Below, in pieces: positions 20,201 through 29,230 of a DNA stretch of 64,000 nucleotides; the first letter of the stretch is position 1; every line of letters begins with the position of its first letter. The notes under the pieces were generated by a model. That model had not been told where the DNA came from. It did not search any database and saw only the letters and a program-made list of their open reading frames with translations. The DNA comes from SCTM01 sp965279655 (lineage in GTDB: Bacteria; Pseudomonadota; Alphaproteobacteria; Rhodospirillales; Rhodospirillaceae). Where the stretch lies: positions 4,526,001-4,590,000 of the forward strand of contig OZ257255.1 in assembly GCA_965279655.1 (NCBI GenBank). Reading direction: 5' to 3'. The position numbers and the translations under genes were made by a program.

Positions 20201-21628
20201 TTAGCGCGCGCCCTCACGCCACAGCACAACGCGTGCAGTCTGGAAAAGGATCACGGCGTCGAGGAACAAATTCCAGTTCTTCACATAATAAAGGTCGAAC
20301 GCGAGCTTCGCCTTGGCATCCTCGTCGGACGCGCCGTAGGGATAGTTGATCTGCGCCCACCCGGTGATGCCCGGCTTCACGCGATGGCGCACGTCGTAGT
20401 AGGGGATCTTTTCGCGCAAGGAATTGACGAACACCGGGCGTTCCGGGCGCGGGCCCACGAAGCTCATGTGTCCGACCAGCACGTTGATCACCTGCGGAAT
20501 CTCATCGATACGCGTGCGGCGGATGAAAGCGCCGACGCGGGTGACGCGCGGATCCGAATTCTGAGCCCAGCGCGCAATCCCGTCCTTCTCTGCGTCCACG
20601 CCCATGGAGCGGAATTTGAGGACGTTAAAGGTCTTGCCGTTCGCACCCACGCGCTCCTGGCGATAGAAGATCGGGCCCGGGGTCTCGAACTTGACCAGGA
20701 TCGCGGTGATGGCGGTGATCGGCAGGGTAATGATGAGCAGCAGCAGGCTGACCACGATGTCGAACATGCGCTTGGCGACTTCGCCCTGCCAGGTCGTGGT
20801 GAAGCCGTTGGAGAAGATCAGCCAGCTCGGCGACATCTCATCGAGGTCGATCTGCCCGGTCTGACGCTCCCAGAAGCTCGGGAAGTCCGTGACGTTCACG
20901 CCGGCCAAGCGGCATTCCATCAGCGCTTCCAGCGGCAGTCCGCGGCGTTCGCGGGACGCGACCACGATCTCGTCGACATTGCGGGCGCGTGCGATTTGGG
21001 CAAGTTCGCCCGGCGTATCCATGACGCGGCCGGAGATCACCTTGCTGTAGCTCAAGGACGAGCACTTCACTTCCTGGCCGAAGGGCACGAAGCCCACGGC
21101 GGTGTAGGGGCTGCGCGAATGGCCGTTGAGCCGCTCGATCTTCGATGCGCGCTCGTCCACGCCCACCACCAGCACACGACGTTCCAGCACGGTGCCGTTG
21201 AAGTTGTGGGCGAACAGGTTCAGGCGGAACAGGAGCGACGTGATGAAGTAGCCGATCGAAGCGGCCAGCGTGATCGCGTAGTAGTACTTCAGGTTCACGC
21301 CCGTATCGACGACCAGCGCCACCATCGACACCGTCACCGCCATCATGAAGTACATGAGCACGGATGCGATGGTGAGGCGGCTCACCAGCCTTTCGGTGTC
21401 AGCGAACATCTCCTTGTTGTAGAGACCGCAGGCCGAGGTGGTCGCGAAGCAGATCGCGACGAACACGCTCAACAGTGCCGCCTCGCCGTACAGCGTCTCG
21501 AGATGCCCGAAGACGACGTACATCGTTCCGATCTTCGCGACATTGAACAGCGCGACGAATGCGGCGAGTTCAAATGCGGCGAAGAGAATTGCCCGGAGAG
21601 GAAGGTAGTGTCCGAATACGCGAACCAT
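20201..21628 (-). CDS. epsB: Initiating sugar transferase, EpsB/TIGR03013-like (PEP-CTERM-associated)
   Basis: 475 residues. Four to five N-terminal membrane helices precede a CoA-binding-like Rossmann segment (RRVLVVGVDERASKIERL) and the C-terminal bacterial sugar transferase domain: KRMFDIVVSLLLLIITLPI, GPIFYRQERVGANGKTFNVLKFRSM, RTRIDEIPQVINVLVGHMSFVGPRPERP and KPGITGWAQINYPYG. These are the signatures of polyisoprenyl-phosphate hexose-1-phosphate transferases. It loads the first sugar phosphate on undecaprenyl phosphate, starting the repeat unit that the other transferases extend. An AGAGG SD lies upstream of the ATG. A 17-bp palindromic element lies 18 bp upstream of the start. Confidence 0.92.
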   Translation of the reverse strand: MVRVFGHYLPLRAILFAAFELAAFVALFNVAKIGTMYVVFGHLETLYGEAALLSVFVAICFATTSACGLYNKEMFADTERLVSRLTIASVLMYFMMAVTVSMVALVVDTGVNLKYYYAITLAASIGYFITSLLFRLNLFAHNFNGTVLERRVLVVGVDERASKIERLNGHSRSPYTAVGFVPFGQEVKCSSLSYSKVISGRVMDTPGELAQIARARNVDEIVVASRERRGLPLEALMECRLAGVNVTDFPSFWERQTGQIDLDEMSPSWLIFSNGFTTTWQGEVAKRMFDIVVSLLLLIITLPITAITAILVKFETPGPIFYRQERVGANGKTFNVLKFRSMGVDAEKDGIARWAQNSDPRVTRVGAFIRRTRIDEIPQVINVLVGHMSFVGPRPERPVFVNSLREKIPYYDVRHRVKPGITGWAQINYPYGASDEDAKAKLAFDLYYVKNWNLFLDAVILFQTARVVLWREGAR

Positions 21629-21645
21629 GAGTGCCTCTAAACCGC

Positions 21646-21662
21646 GTGCGCACTGTGCGCAC
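21646..21662. promoter_or_regulatory. Palindromic element GTGCGCAC-T-GTGCGCAC upstream of epsB
   Basis: Two copies of the self-complementary octamer GTGCGCAC separated by one base form a 17-bp palindrome 18 bp before the epsB start codon, in the epsB leader or promoter. It is a candidate operator. No gene for its binding protein can be proposed from this window other than PrsR, whose usual sites I cannot verify. Confidence 0.45.
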
Positions 21663-21984
21663 GTAAAAGCTGTCGATCCCGATATGAGCCGAAGCCCGAG
21701 TGGTCTTCGTCTTCGCGATGCTTTCCGCGCGGGGGGCGGACGTTTATCGCTTCACACCGAATGCACAAACCCTTGTGTTGTTTGTGTTCGGTCGAACGTC
21801 CATTCGTTGGGAGAAGTTGCAGACTTTAGTGTTGCGATTGTGAAGCCAATGATTTAGGCGCAACGCCCGCATGCAACTGAGGTGTGCATTCAAGTCGGGA
21901 TGAATTGCGGCGAATGTGCGACAGGTCCGCAGCACAACCGATGCTTCATTCAAGCGATCGGTACGATCGTGGCGGCAATGTGAA
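21663..21984. other. Non-coding spacer between epsB and the threonine dehydratase gene
   Basis: About 320 bp without a credible gene. It is visibly more A/T-rich than the flanking genes (for instance the stretch around 21770-21850), as expected for the promoter region of epsB, which reads leftward. I could not find a convincing sigma-54 -24/-12 element or a sigma-70 promoter that I would defend. Short inverted pieces (ATGCA…TGCAT at about 21869-21887) are present but unconvincing. Confidence 0.5.
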
Positions 21985-22986
21985 TCAACTTTCCCGAGCG
22001 GTGCCGGCGACGATATCGGAGAACGTCTCCGCGTCCACATTGCCGCCGGAAAGAACGATGCCGACCACGCGCCCGCGCGCGTCGTGCGCGCCCGACAACA
22101 CAGCGGCGAGTGCGATCGCGCCGCTCGGCTCAAGCACCAGCTTGAGTTGCGTGAATGCAAATCTCACCGCGGCGCGCACCGCATCCTCGGAGACCGCATA
22201 AACGCCGTATAAAGATTTTGCGTTGATGCGCCAGGTCAACGCGCCGGGCGCCGGTGCAAGCAGCGCGTCGCAAAGTGCGACGGAAGTACGCGTGTTGGTT
22301 ACGCGCTCGCCGGTCTCCAGGGAGCGGCGATGATCGTCATAGCCTTCCGGTTCAGCGGCGAAGATGCGGGCCTCCTGCCGTGCGGCGCGCACCGCAAGTC
22401 CCACGCCGGCGATAAGGCCGCCGCCGCTGGCCGGAGCGATCACATCGTCCACAGCGAGGTCGAGTGCCTTCGCTTGCGCCATGAGTTCGAGGCCTGCGGT
22501 GCCTTGTCCGGCGATGATGTCCGCATCGTCGAAGGGCGGCACGATGACGGCGCCGCGCGCGGTCGCGATGGCGCGCCCCACGTGCTCACGATCCTCCTTC
22601 ACCCGGTCGTACATCACGACCTCGGCACCAAAGGCCCGGGTGTTTGCGATCTTGATGGCGGGCGCATCCGAGGGCATCACGATCACCGCGGGCATTCTCA
22701 GGAGGGCCGCTGCGGCGGCCACGCCCTGCGCATGATTGCCGGAGGACCAGGCGACCACGCCTTTCGCGCGGCCGGCCTCGTCGATCTGGACCATGCGGTT
22801 GAAGGCACCCCGGAACTTGAACGAGCCGGTCCGTTGCAGCGCTTCGGCTTTCAGGAGGATCGTGCCGCCGGTGCGAGCGTCCAGGGCTGGGCTGCGCAGG
22901 AGCGGCGTTGGCACCGCGTGCCCGGCCAGCCGATCGGCCGCGGCGCGGATCTCGACAATGGTCGGCAGCGCGGAGGGATCAGCCAT
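21985..22986 (-). CDS. PLP-dependent threonine/serine dehydratase family protein
   Basis: 333 residues from ATG 22986 (MADPSALPTIVEI). Fold-type II PLP enzyme: Schiff-base Lys57 in RTGSFKFRGA, substrate loop SSGNHAQG (81-88), and the phosphate-binding glycine loop PASGGGLIAG. The C-terminal SGGNVD is also typical. It lacks the long regulatory ACT-like domain of biosynthetic IlvA, so it belongs with catabolic threonine dehydratase or serine racemase-like proteins of about 320-330 residues. The reaction is deamination of L-threonine/L-serine, or racemisation; sequence alone does not decide. It has no obvious link to the polysaccharide genes around it. Confidence 0.87.
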   Translation of the reverse strand: MADPSALPTIVEIRAAADRLAGHAVPTPLLRSPALDARTGGTILLKAEALQRTGSFKFRGAFNRMVQIDEAGRAKGVVAWSSGNHAQGVAAAAALLRMPAVIVMPSDAPAIKIANTRAFGAEVVMYDRVKEDREHVGRAIATARGAVIVPPFDDADIIAGQGTAGLELMAQAKALDLAVDDVIAPASGGGLIAGVGLAVRAARQEARIFAAEPEGYDDHRRSLETGERVTNTRTSVALCDALLAPAPGALTWRINAKSLYGVYAVSEDAVRAAVRFAFTQLKLVLEPSGAIALAAVLSGAHDARGRVVGIVLSGGNVDAETFSDIVAGTARES

Positions 22987-23064
22987 GGGGCCCATTTCGA
23001 ATATCAACTCATGCTATAGACGAAGCGCACTGTCGGCCAATATTTCAAATCGCGGACCCGCCCC

Positions 23065-24708
23065 GTGAAGTTCTCCGTTTCGCTCATCGATCGGCTCGTT
23101 CAAGCGAGCCTTTTCTTGGTGCCGCTGGCCTTCGGCATTGTTTCTTTGTCATACGGCCAGGACGCCAACTGGGACCTGCGCAATTACCATTGGTACAACC
23201 CCTACGCATTTCTCGGCGGCAGACTCGGGCACGACCTCGGCGCCGCGCATATTGCGACCTTCTACAATCCGGTCATCGATCTTCCGCTCTATATGATTGG
23301 CCAGGCGCTGCCGGCCCGGACCGTGGGGTTCCTGCTCGGCGCGGTGCATGGGCTGAACTATGTCGCGCTGTTCTACGTCGCCCGCGCCGCGCTCGCCGGC
23401 ATGGGCGCGACCTGGCCAGAGACGCCCACCAGCGTCACGGCGGCGGTTGTCGCCTTCGTCGGCGTGACTGGCGGCGGCCATCTGGGCATGGTGGGCGCCA
23501 CGTTCAACGACAACTTGGTCAGCCTCGCGCTGCTCGGTGCGGCGCTGGTGCTCGTGCGCGTGCCCCATGTCTGGCGTGAGGACTCGGCCCCCCTCACGCG
23601 AGCCGACGTGGCATGGATCATGGGCGCCGGCACCTTGGTCGGATTCGCTGTCGGGCTCAAACTGCCCACGGCCCCATTCGCGGTCGGCTTCTGCGCGGCG
23701 TTCCTGTGCGTCGGCGGCGCTTTCCCGCATCGCGTCCTGCGCGCGTTCCTGTTCGGCCTCGGCGTGTTGCTCGGCTTCGCCATCGCCGGAGGGCCGTGGA
23801 TGTGGATGCTGTGGCAGGACTACGTCAACCCGCTGTTTCCCTATTTCAACACGCTGTTCAAGTCGCCGCTGGGCATCGCACAGGACTATCGCGATACGCG
23901 CTTCCTGCCCGACGGTGTGTTGGCATGGATCTCCTATCCGCTCGTGTTCAGCCTGGACTCGAAGAAAGTGGGCGAGATCGCCTTCCAGGATTTCCGCATC
24001 CTGGCGGCGTACGGCGCTTTGGCGATCACGGCCTGGCTCCTCCTGCTGCGCCGCATTCCGCGCGGCGCGTTGTCGGTATCGATGCGCTATCTCATCGCGG
24101 CCGCCGCGATCACTTACGCCGCGTGGCTGGTAGTCTTCGGCATCTATCGCTACATCGTGCCGCTTGAGATGCTGGCGCCGTTGCTCACCGTCGCGGCGAT
24201 CTCCGTCTGGCCGATCTCGGCGCGTCTCAAGGGGGTGACCGTCGCCGCTTTACTGGTCATCCTCGTCCTCACGGGCCGCCGCGGCGAATGGATCCACATG
24301 CCCTGGCAGGAGGGCCCCTTCGTGCGGATCACCGCGCCCGCGGTGGCGGATCCCGCCCAGGCGATGGCGCTCATCACCGGCACCGATCCGGTCGCCTGGG
24401 TGATCCCGGCATTCCCGCCGCAAATCCCATTCCTGCGGATCTACGGCTACCTCAACGTGCCGGAGCAGACCGACAGCGGTCTCAACAAGCTTGCGCGCAG
24501 CCGGATCGAGGCCCACCGGGGCGCTTTCTATGTGTTGTTCCCCGAAAAGGAACGGCCCAATGCCGTCAGCACACTGGGCGCCTACGGACTCGCGGCGAAT
24601 TTCGAGACTTGCCTGCCGGTTGAGTCGAATCTCGGCGACTATGTGCGCTGGTGTCGGGTATATCGGTCCGAGAAACTTGGCCCCGAGCCCTCCGCCAATC
24701 CCAATTGA
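23065..24708 (+). CDS. Polytopic membrane protein, GT-C glycosyltransferase-like
   Basis: 547 residues from GTG 23065, with about ten to twelve hydrophobic helices. Early in the first external loop it has QDANWDLRNYHWYNPYAFLGG, with acidic residues where GT-C enzymes (GT39/GT87 type) carry the catalytic Asp, and later GGHLGMVGATFNDNLVSLALLG. Such proteins use polyprenol-phosphate sugars at the periplasmic face. The next genes encode a polyprenol-phosphate GT2 and a GtrA protein, the expected donor-supply partners, which supports this reading. Family assignment is by architecture only. Confidence 0.65.
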   Translation: MKFSVSLIDRLVQASLFLVPLAFGIVSLSYGQDANWDLRNYHWYNPYAFLGGRLGHDLGAAHIATFYNPVIDLPLYMIGQALPARTVGFLLGAVHGLNYVALFYVARAALAGMGATWPETPTSVTAAVVAFVGVTGGGHLGMVGATFNDNLVSLALLGAALVLVRVPHVWREDSAPLTRADVAWIMGAGTLVGFAVGLKLPTAPFAVGFCAAFLCVGGAFPHRVLRAFLFGLGVLLGFAIAGGPWMWMLWQDYVNPLFPYFNTLFKSPLGIAQDYRDTRFLPDGVLAWISYPLVFSLDSKKVGEIAFQDFRILAAYGALAITAWLLLLRRIPRGALSVSMRYLIAAAAITYAAWLVVFGIYRYIVPLEMLAPLLTVAAISVWPISARLKGVTVAALLVILVLTGRRGEWIHMPWQEGPFVRITAPAVADPAQAMALITGTDPVAWVIPAFPPQIPFLRIYGYLNVPEQTDSGLNKLARSRIEAHRGAFYVLFPEKERPNAVSTLGAYGLAANFETCLPVESNLGDYVRWCRVYRSEKLGPEPSANPN

Positions 24709-24710
24709 TC

Positions 24711-25643
24711 ATGTCGCCGACGATCGCCGTCCTCGTCCCCTGCTACAACGAAGAAGCCGCCATCGGTCGTGTGGTCGCCGACTTCAGGGCGGCGTTGCCG
24801 GGCGCCGCGATCTACGTCTACGACAACAACTCCCGCGACCGCACCGCTGACGTCGCCGCCGCTGCCGGCGCGATCGTCCGCCGCGAGCCCTTGCAGGGCA
24901 AAGGCAACGTCGTGCGCCGCATGTTCGCGGATATCGATGCGGACGCTTATGTGCTGGTCGACGGCGACGACACCTATCACGCGGCCAGCGCGCCGGCCTT
25001 GGTCGCGAAGCTGTTCGACGAGCAACTCGATATGGTGAACGCGGCGCGCAAGACCGAGATCCAGGCGGCGTATCGCCCGGGACATCGCTTCGGCAATGTC
25101 GTGCTCACCACCTTGGTCACGGCGATCTTCGGCCATCGCACCGAGGATATGCTCTCGGGCTATCGCGTGTTCTCGCGCCGATTTGTGAAAAGCTTTCCGT
25201 CGCTCTCCGCCGGCTTCGAGATCGAAACCGAGTTGACGGTTCATGCTCTTGAGCTGCGCATGCCGCTGGCGGAAGTGGCCACACCTTATAAGGACCGCCC
25301 CGTCGGGTCGGTCAGCAAGCTCTCCACGTTCCGCGACGGCTTCCGCATCCTCTGGCTGATCGGCAAGCTGGTGAAGGAAGAACGGCCGGTGCAATTCTTC
25401 GGCATCGGCGCGCTCCTTCTGGCCATCTTCTCTCTGGTGATCGTCAAGCCGGTGTTCGTCACCTATCTCGAGACCGGCTTGGTGCCGCGCCTGCCCACCG
25501 CCGTGCTGGCGACCGGGTTGATGCTGTTGGCCTTCCTGTCGCTCGCATGCGGGCTGATTCTCGATACCGTCACGCGTGGGCGGCGCGAGATGAAGCGGCT
25601 CGCCTATCTTGCCCAACCCGCACCGCGGAAAGCCGCGCCATGA
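24711..25643 (+). CDS. Polyprenol-phosphate glycosyltransferase (GT2) with C-terminal membrane helices
   Basis: 310 residues from ATG 24711 (MSPTIAVLVPCYNEE), two bases after the previous stop. GT-A domain: VYDNNSRDRTADVA, QGKGNVVRRMFADIDADAYVLVDGDDTY (DxD in VDGDDTY), GHRFGNVVLTTLVTAIFG, EDMLSGYRVFSRRFV. Two C-terminal hydrophobic helices follow (VQFFGIGALLLAIFSLVIV and LPTAVLATGLMLLAFLSLACGLIL). This is the DPM1/GtrB-like layout: it makes a polyprenol-phosphate-sugar at the cytoplasmic side. It overlaps the GtrA gene by an ATGA and probably feeds the GT-C proteins on either side. Confidence 0.87.
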   Translation: MSPTIAVLVPCYNEEAAIGRVVADFRAALPGAAIYVYDNNSRDRTADVAAAAGAIVRREPLQGKGNVVRRMFADIDADAYVLVDGDDTYHAASAPALVAKLFDEQLDMVNAARKTEIQAAYRPGHRFGNVVLTTLVTAIFGHRTEDMLSGYRVFSRRFVKSFPSLSAGFEIETELTVHALELRMPLAEVATPYKDRPVGSVSKLSTFRDGFRILWLIGKLVKEERPVQFFGIGALLLAIFSLVIVKPVFVTYLETGLVPRLPTAVLATGLMLLAFLSLACGLILDTVTRGRREMKRLAYLAQPAPRKAAP

Positions 25644-26068
25644 CGACGCAGCCTTCGCAGCGCGCCGAGTTGTTGCGCCAGTTCTTCATCTTCGGGCTGA
25701 TCGGCACCGCCGGCTTCGTGGTGGATTCCTCCACGCTTTACCTCGCCATGGGTTTGTTGGGGCTCGATCACTACAGCGGCCGCGTCGTGTCGTGGTTTGT
25801 GGCGGCGACATTCACCTGGGCGATGAACCGGCGCTTCACCTTCTCCGATAGCCGGCCGCCGTTCCGTCAGTGGCTCGCGTTCCTCGCCAGTCAGGCCGTC
25901 GGCGGCTTGGTGAACTTCGGCATCTATGCGGCGATGGTTACCTTTATGCCGGTGGTGGCGGAGCATCCGGTGCTGGGCGTTGCCGCGGGCGCGATTGCCG
26001 GCCTGTTCTTCAATTTCTCGGCCAGTAAGTACGTCGTCTTCCGGCGTCATCACCGCGCGACGCCATAG
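25640..26068 (+). CDS. GtrA family membrane protein
   Basis: 142 residues from ATG 25640, inside the previous stop (ATGA). Four hydrophobic helices and the opening LLRQFFIFGLIGTAGFVVDSSTLYLAMG, TFTWAMNRRFTFSDS and NFSASKYVVFRR, all typical of GtrA. The family is thought to help flip polyprenol-phosphate-sugars to the periplasmic side. With the upstream GtrB-like transferase it forms the standard two-gene donor module for a GT-C enzyme. Confidence 0.9.
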   Translation: MTTQPSQRAELLRQFFIFGLIGTAGFVVDSSTLYLAMGLLGLDHYSGRVVSWFVAATFTWAMNRRFTFSDSRPPFRQWLAFLASQAVGGLVNFGIYAAMVTFMPVVAEHPVLGVAAGAIAGLFFNFSASKYVVFRRHHRATP

Positions 26069-26084
26069 CGCACCCAAGGACGGA

Positions 26085-26219
26085 TCACCTCGATCCTCGG
26101 GGTGTGGCGGCGAACGTTCCCCTGGCGAGCAGTAGCGCCGGCGCGGCGCGAATGAGCGCCCGGCGCTTGATGCCGTACTTGATGCGATCCGGGGCCTGTC
26201 GCAAGGTGGTGTCTCCCAT
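26085..26219 (-). CDS. Possible 44-aa protein with strong ribosome binding site
   Basis: In the 180-bp gap between the gtrA-like gene and the next GT-C gene, the minus strand carries a 44-codon frame (MGDTTLRQAPDRIKYG…, then RRALIRAAPALLLARG, then a short tail). The ATG at 26219 is preceded by GGAGGG at near-ideal spacing, better than most real genes here. The RR followed by a hydrophobic run vaguely resembles a secretion leader. I know no family, and high-GC DNA yields many chance frames, so this stays tentative. Confidence 0.3.
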   Translation of the reverse strand: MGDTTLRQAPDRIKYGIKRRALIRAAPALLLARGTFAATPRGSR

Positions 26220-26248
26220 CGTTCCCTCCGCCCTCATCCCGCAAGTAT

Positions 26249-27856
26249 ATGTCGCCGCCGCCGTCCGCCAATGCTGCACCGCGAGTCTGGGGCGCTGTAT
26301 CCCTCGCTTGCCTCGCGGCCCTGTTCGTCGCGATCCTGGCCACATTCCAGGACTACGGCATCTCGTGGGATGAAGAGGTCCAGAACATCTACGGCACCAA
26401 GCTGCTGGCCTTCTATGCCAGCGGCCTGACGGATCGTTCGGCGCTCTCGTTCATGAACCTGTACTTCTACGGCGGGTTCTTCGACCTCGTCGCCGCCGCG
26501 CTCAATACGGTCCTGCCGTTCGGCACCTACGAGACCCGCCACCTCTGGGGCGCCTTGTTCTTCTTATTCGGCCTCGTCGGTGCGTGGAAGCTTGCGGGAC
26601 TTCTCGCCGGCCCGCGCGCCGCGGCGCTGGCGGTGCTGCTGCTGGGCATCAACGCACTGATGTACGGCCACGGCTTCATCAATCCGAAAGACGCGCCGTT
26701 CGGCTGGCTGTCGCTCTGGCTGATCTATTTCGCCGGGCGCGCGATCCTCGAGGGGACCCCACGCACCCGCACGATCCTCGGCTTCGCGCTGTTCGCGGGC
26801 CTGTGCTTGGGCACGCGCATCCTGTCCGCGCCGCTGATCGGCTATGTGTTCTGCGCCATGATTCTTGGTGCGATCCTCAAGCGCTTCAACTTCCAACGGG
26901 CGACGCCCGTCGGCCGCCTCGCTTGCGCATTTGCGGCGGCCTTGCCGCTTGCCTATGCGGTGATGGCGTTGTGTTGGCCCTGGGCGGTGCAATCGCCGCT
27001 CAATCCGTTCGTCGCCTTGCACGAGTTCGCCAACTTTCCCTGGACCGGCGACATCTTGTGGAACGGCAAGATGGTGAGCGCGAATGACTTGCCACCGACG
27101 TATCTGCTTCTATTGCTGTGGTATCAGCTATCGGAGGTCATTCTTCTCGGGCTCGCGTTCGCGGCCTGCGCCGGCATCGCCATGGTCATGCGCGCCAAGT
27201 ATTCCATCCTCGATCATCCGAGGTTGCTACCGCTGTCGATCTTGATCGCCGCTGCTGTGGTGCCTCTTGTGGGCTTCATGCTTCTGACGCCGACGATATA
27301 CAACGGCCTGCGGCATTTCCTGTTCGTGATCCCGCCGCTCGGGATCGTCGCGGCGCTCGGATGGAACTGGGTGTTCGCGATGGCCGCCGCGCGCGGCCGC
27401 TCCCATATGGGAATGGCCGCGATCTTGCTCGCGCTGCTGTTCGTCCCGCAGATCGTGACGATGGTGCGCATGCACCCATATCAATATGTGTCCTACAATA
27501 TGCTCATCGGCGGCTTGCCCGGCGCGGCGGGCCGATTCGAGTTGGACTACTGGGATACGAGTCTGCGCGACGCGGGCGCGGCCTTGGCGGATCGCATCGT
27601 CCAGGCGGGGGAGGGGCCACCCCAGGTCTTTGTGTGCGGCAATCAGGTTTCGGCGATGACCAAGCTGCCGCCGGGATCGCGGCATACATTTAAAGTGGAG
27701 GAGGCGGACTATCTGATGTCCATCGAGCCTTCACCCTGCGGTTATCTCGCCGATGTGACTCGAAACCGAATCCTTCAGATCTCGCGCGAGGGGGTCGTCT
27801 TGAGCTACGTCATCGACCTCCGCGCGCAACGGCGGGAATCCGAGAGATCGGAATGA
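26249..27856 (+). CDS. GT-C glycosyltransferase-like membrane protein (GT39/ArnT-type)
   Basis: 535 residues with about eleven membrane helices. The first periplasmic loop has FQDYGISWDEEVQNIYGTKLL, the D-E pair expected of GT39-type enzymes, followed by a second acidic segment FINPKDAPFGWLSLW. The C-terminal ~130 residues form a soluble periplasmic domain. This architecture is that of dolichol/undecaprenyl-phosphate-sugar-dependent transferases. It probably consumes the donor made by the adjacent GtrB/GtrA-like pair. It could glycosylate the polysaccharide, lipid A or secreted proteins; nothing in the sequence discriminates. Confidence 0.75.
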   Translation: MSPPPSANAAPRVWGAVSLACLAALFVAILATFQDYGISWDEEVQNIYGTKLLAFYASGLTDRSALSFMNLYFYGGFFDLVAAALNTVLPFGTYETRHLWGALFFLFGLVGAWKLAGLLAGPRAAALAVLLLGINALMYGHGFINPKDAPFGWLSLWLIYFAGRAILEGTPRTRTILGFALFAGLCLGTRILSAPLIGYVFCAMILGAILKRFNFQRATPVGRLACAFAAALPLAYAVMALCWPWAVQSPLNPFVALHEFANFPWTGDILWNGKMVSANDLPPTYLLLLLWYQLSEVILLGLAFAACAGIAMVMRAKYSILDHPRLLPLSILIAAAVVPLVGFMLLTPTIYNGLRHFLFVIPPLGIVAALGWNWVFAMAAARGRSHMGMAAILLALLFVPQIVTMVRMHPYQYVSYNMLIGGLPGAAGRFELDYWDTSLRDAGAALADRIVQAGEGPPQVFVCGNQVSAMTKLPPGSRHTFKVEEADYLMSIEPSPCGYLADVTRNRILQISREGVVLSYVIDLRAQRRESERSE

Positions 27857-27858
27857 CT

Positions 27859-27870
27859 CCTTACGTAAGG
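27859..27870. promoter_or_regulatory. Palindrome CCTTACGTAAGG upstream of the tolC-like gene
   Basis: A perfect 12-bp palindrome lies two bases after the stop of the GT-C gene and about 50 bp before the tolC-like start; TATACT at about 27880-27886 could be a -10 hexamer downstream of it. It is a candidate operator for the type I secretion locus. Confidence 0.35.
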
Positions 27871-27922
27871 GGGGCTTGTATATACTCCGCGGGCTTTCTC
27901 GGGGTGGTGTTTGAGGGGTTCT

Positions 27923-29224
27923 GTGAAGAGGGGCATCGGCCCGGTTTCCGCTGCGGCAATCATATGCGCCGCCGGTTGGGCATCGGCAGCACCACTTGAG
28001 GCGGAGCTATCCGGCCTCGTGGCTGAAAATCCGCAGATTAAATCGAACCAGGCGCAGCTCGCTGCCGCCGGGCAAGGCGTGCGCGCGTCCCTCGCACCTC
28101 TTTTGCCGACCCTCGATGTCAGCGGCGGCTATGGCCATGAAAGCATCAGCATGCCGGCCTACCGCGCCACGCCCGACGGGCCGTTCGAGGCCAGTGCCAA
28201 CAACTGGTCGATTACGCTGAAGGAAAATCTGTACGACGGCGGGCGCAATTGGGCGAACCGCAAGGGTGCGAAGCTGACTCGCGAGGCAACCGCGTCCGGC
28301 CTGACCGGCACCCGGCAGAACGTCCTGCTCACCGGAGCGACGGCCTACATCAATGTGCTGAAGCAGAAGGAATTGCTCGACCTCTCGGGGCAGAACGAAT
28401 CCAACATCCGCAAGCAGCTCAATCTCGAGGACGAGCGCGTCCGGCGCGGTTCCGGCATCGCCGTCGACGTTCTGCAGGCGAAGTCGCGCTTGCAGATCTC
28501 GCTGGAACGTCTGGTCGCCAATCGCGGCGCCTACCAGGACGCCCAGAGCCGCTATCTCGAGATTTTCGGCCATCCGCCTGAACCGCCGTCCATGACGCTT
28601 CCGGCGCCGCCGTTGGCGCGGCTGCCGAAAACCGTCGAAGAAGCCGTCGATATCGCCCTTCACGAGAACCCCAATGTGATCGCCAACGGCAAGCGCATCG
28701 ACATCACCGCGACCCAGAAGCGCGCCGTCGAGGCGGAGTATTCGCCGTCCGTCGACTTCGTCCTGCAGGCGAAATACGAGCACGATTTCAACGGCGCACC
28801 CGGCGTGCGCCGCGATCAATCGGCCAAGCTCCAGGTCACGTGGAACCTGTTCAATGGATTGGGCACAAGCGCCCGCTCGGCCCAGGCCGCATACGACTAC
28901 GAGGCGCGCACGCAGGACTTCATCGAAGTGAAGCGGCGCACGGAAGAACAGACCCGGCTTGCCTGGCAGTCCCTGCAGACGACCACGGAGCGCGTGATGC
29001 TGCTGGAGAATGCGGTCAACATCGCCTCCGAGGTGTTCGAGTCCCGCAAGAAGCTGCGTGAATCCGGCAAGGAAACCGTCATCAACGTGCTGGACGCGGA
29101 GAACGAGGTTTTCTCCGCGCGCATCAACCATGCCTCGGCGATGCACGATGCCCGCACGGCCGCCTACCAGCTGCTGTTCGCGATCGGCCGTCTCGAACTC
29201 GAGACCGCTGCCGCCGGTAATTGA
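27923..29224 (+). CDS. TolC-family outer membrane protein (type I secretion)
   Basis: 433 residues from GTG 27923, which has GAGGGG at good spacing; an in-frame TTG lies 12 bases earlier. Signal peptide (VSAAAIICAAGWASA). Two duplicated OEP repeats: ENPQIKSNQAQLAAA…VRASLAPLLPTLDVSGGYGHES and ENPNVIANGKRIDITATQKRAVEAEYSPSVDFVLQAKYE, each followed by long coiled coils (ENLYDGGRNWANR; WNLFNGLGTSARSAQAAYDYEAR). It forms the outer membrane channel. The ABC exporter and HlyD adaptor are about 18 kb away on the other side of the giant adhesin, which is the evident cargo. Confidence 0.92.
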   Translation: MKRGIGPVSAAAIICAAGWASAAPLEAELSGLVAENPQIKSNQAQLAAAGQGVRASLAPLLPTLDVSGGYGHESISMPAYRATPDGPFEASANNWSITLKENLYDGGRNWANRKGAKLTREATASGLTGTRQNVLLTGATAYINVLKQKELLDLSGQNESNIRKQLNLEDERVRRGSGIAVDVLQAKSRLQISLERLVANRGAYQDAQSRYLEIFGHPPEPPSMTLPAPPLARLPKTVEEAVDIALHENPNVIANGKRIDITATQKRAVEAEYSPSVDFVLQAKYEHDFNGAPGVRRDQSAKLQVTWNLFNGLGTSARSAQAAYDYEARTQDFIEVKRRTEEQTRLAWQSLQTTTERVMLLENAVNIASEVFESRKKLRESGKETVINVLDAENEVFSARINHASAMHDARTAAYQLLFAIGRLELETAAAGN

Positions 29225-29230
29225 ACCTCT

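Noticed and set aside
21629..21984. Sigma-54 (-24/-12) promoter for PrsR control of epsB
   Set aside because: The best candidate (reading leftward from about 21888) has wrong spacing and lacks the GG of the -24 element.
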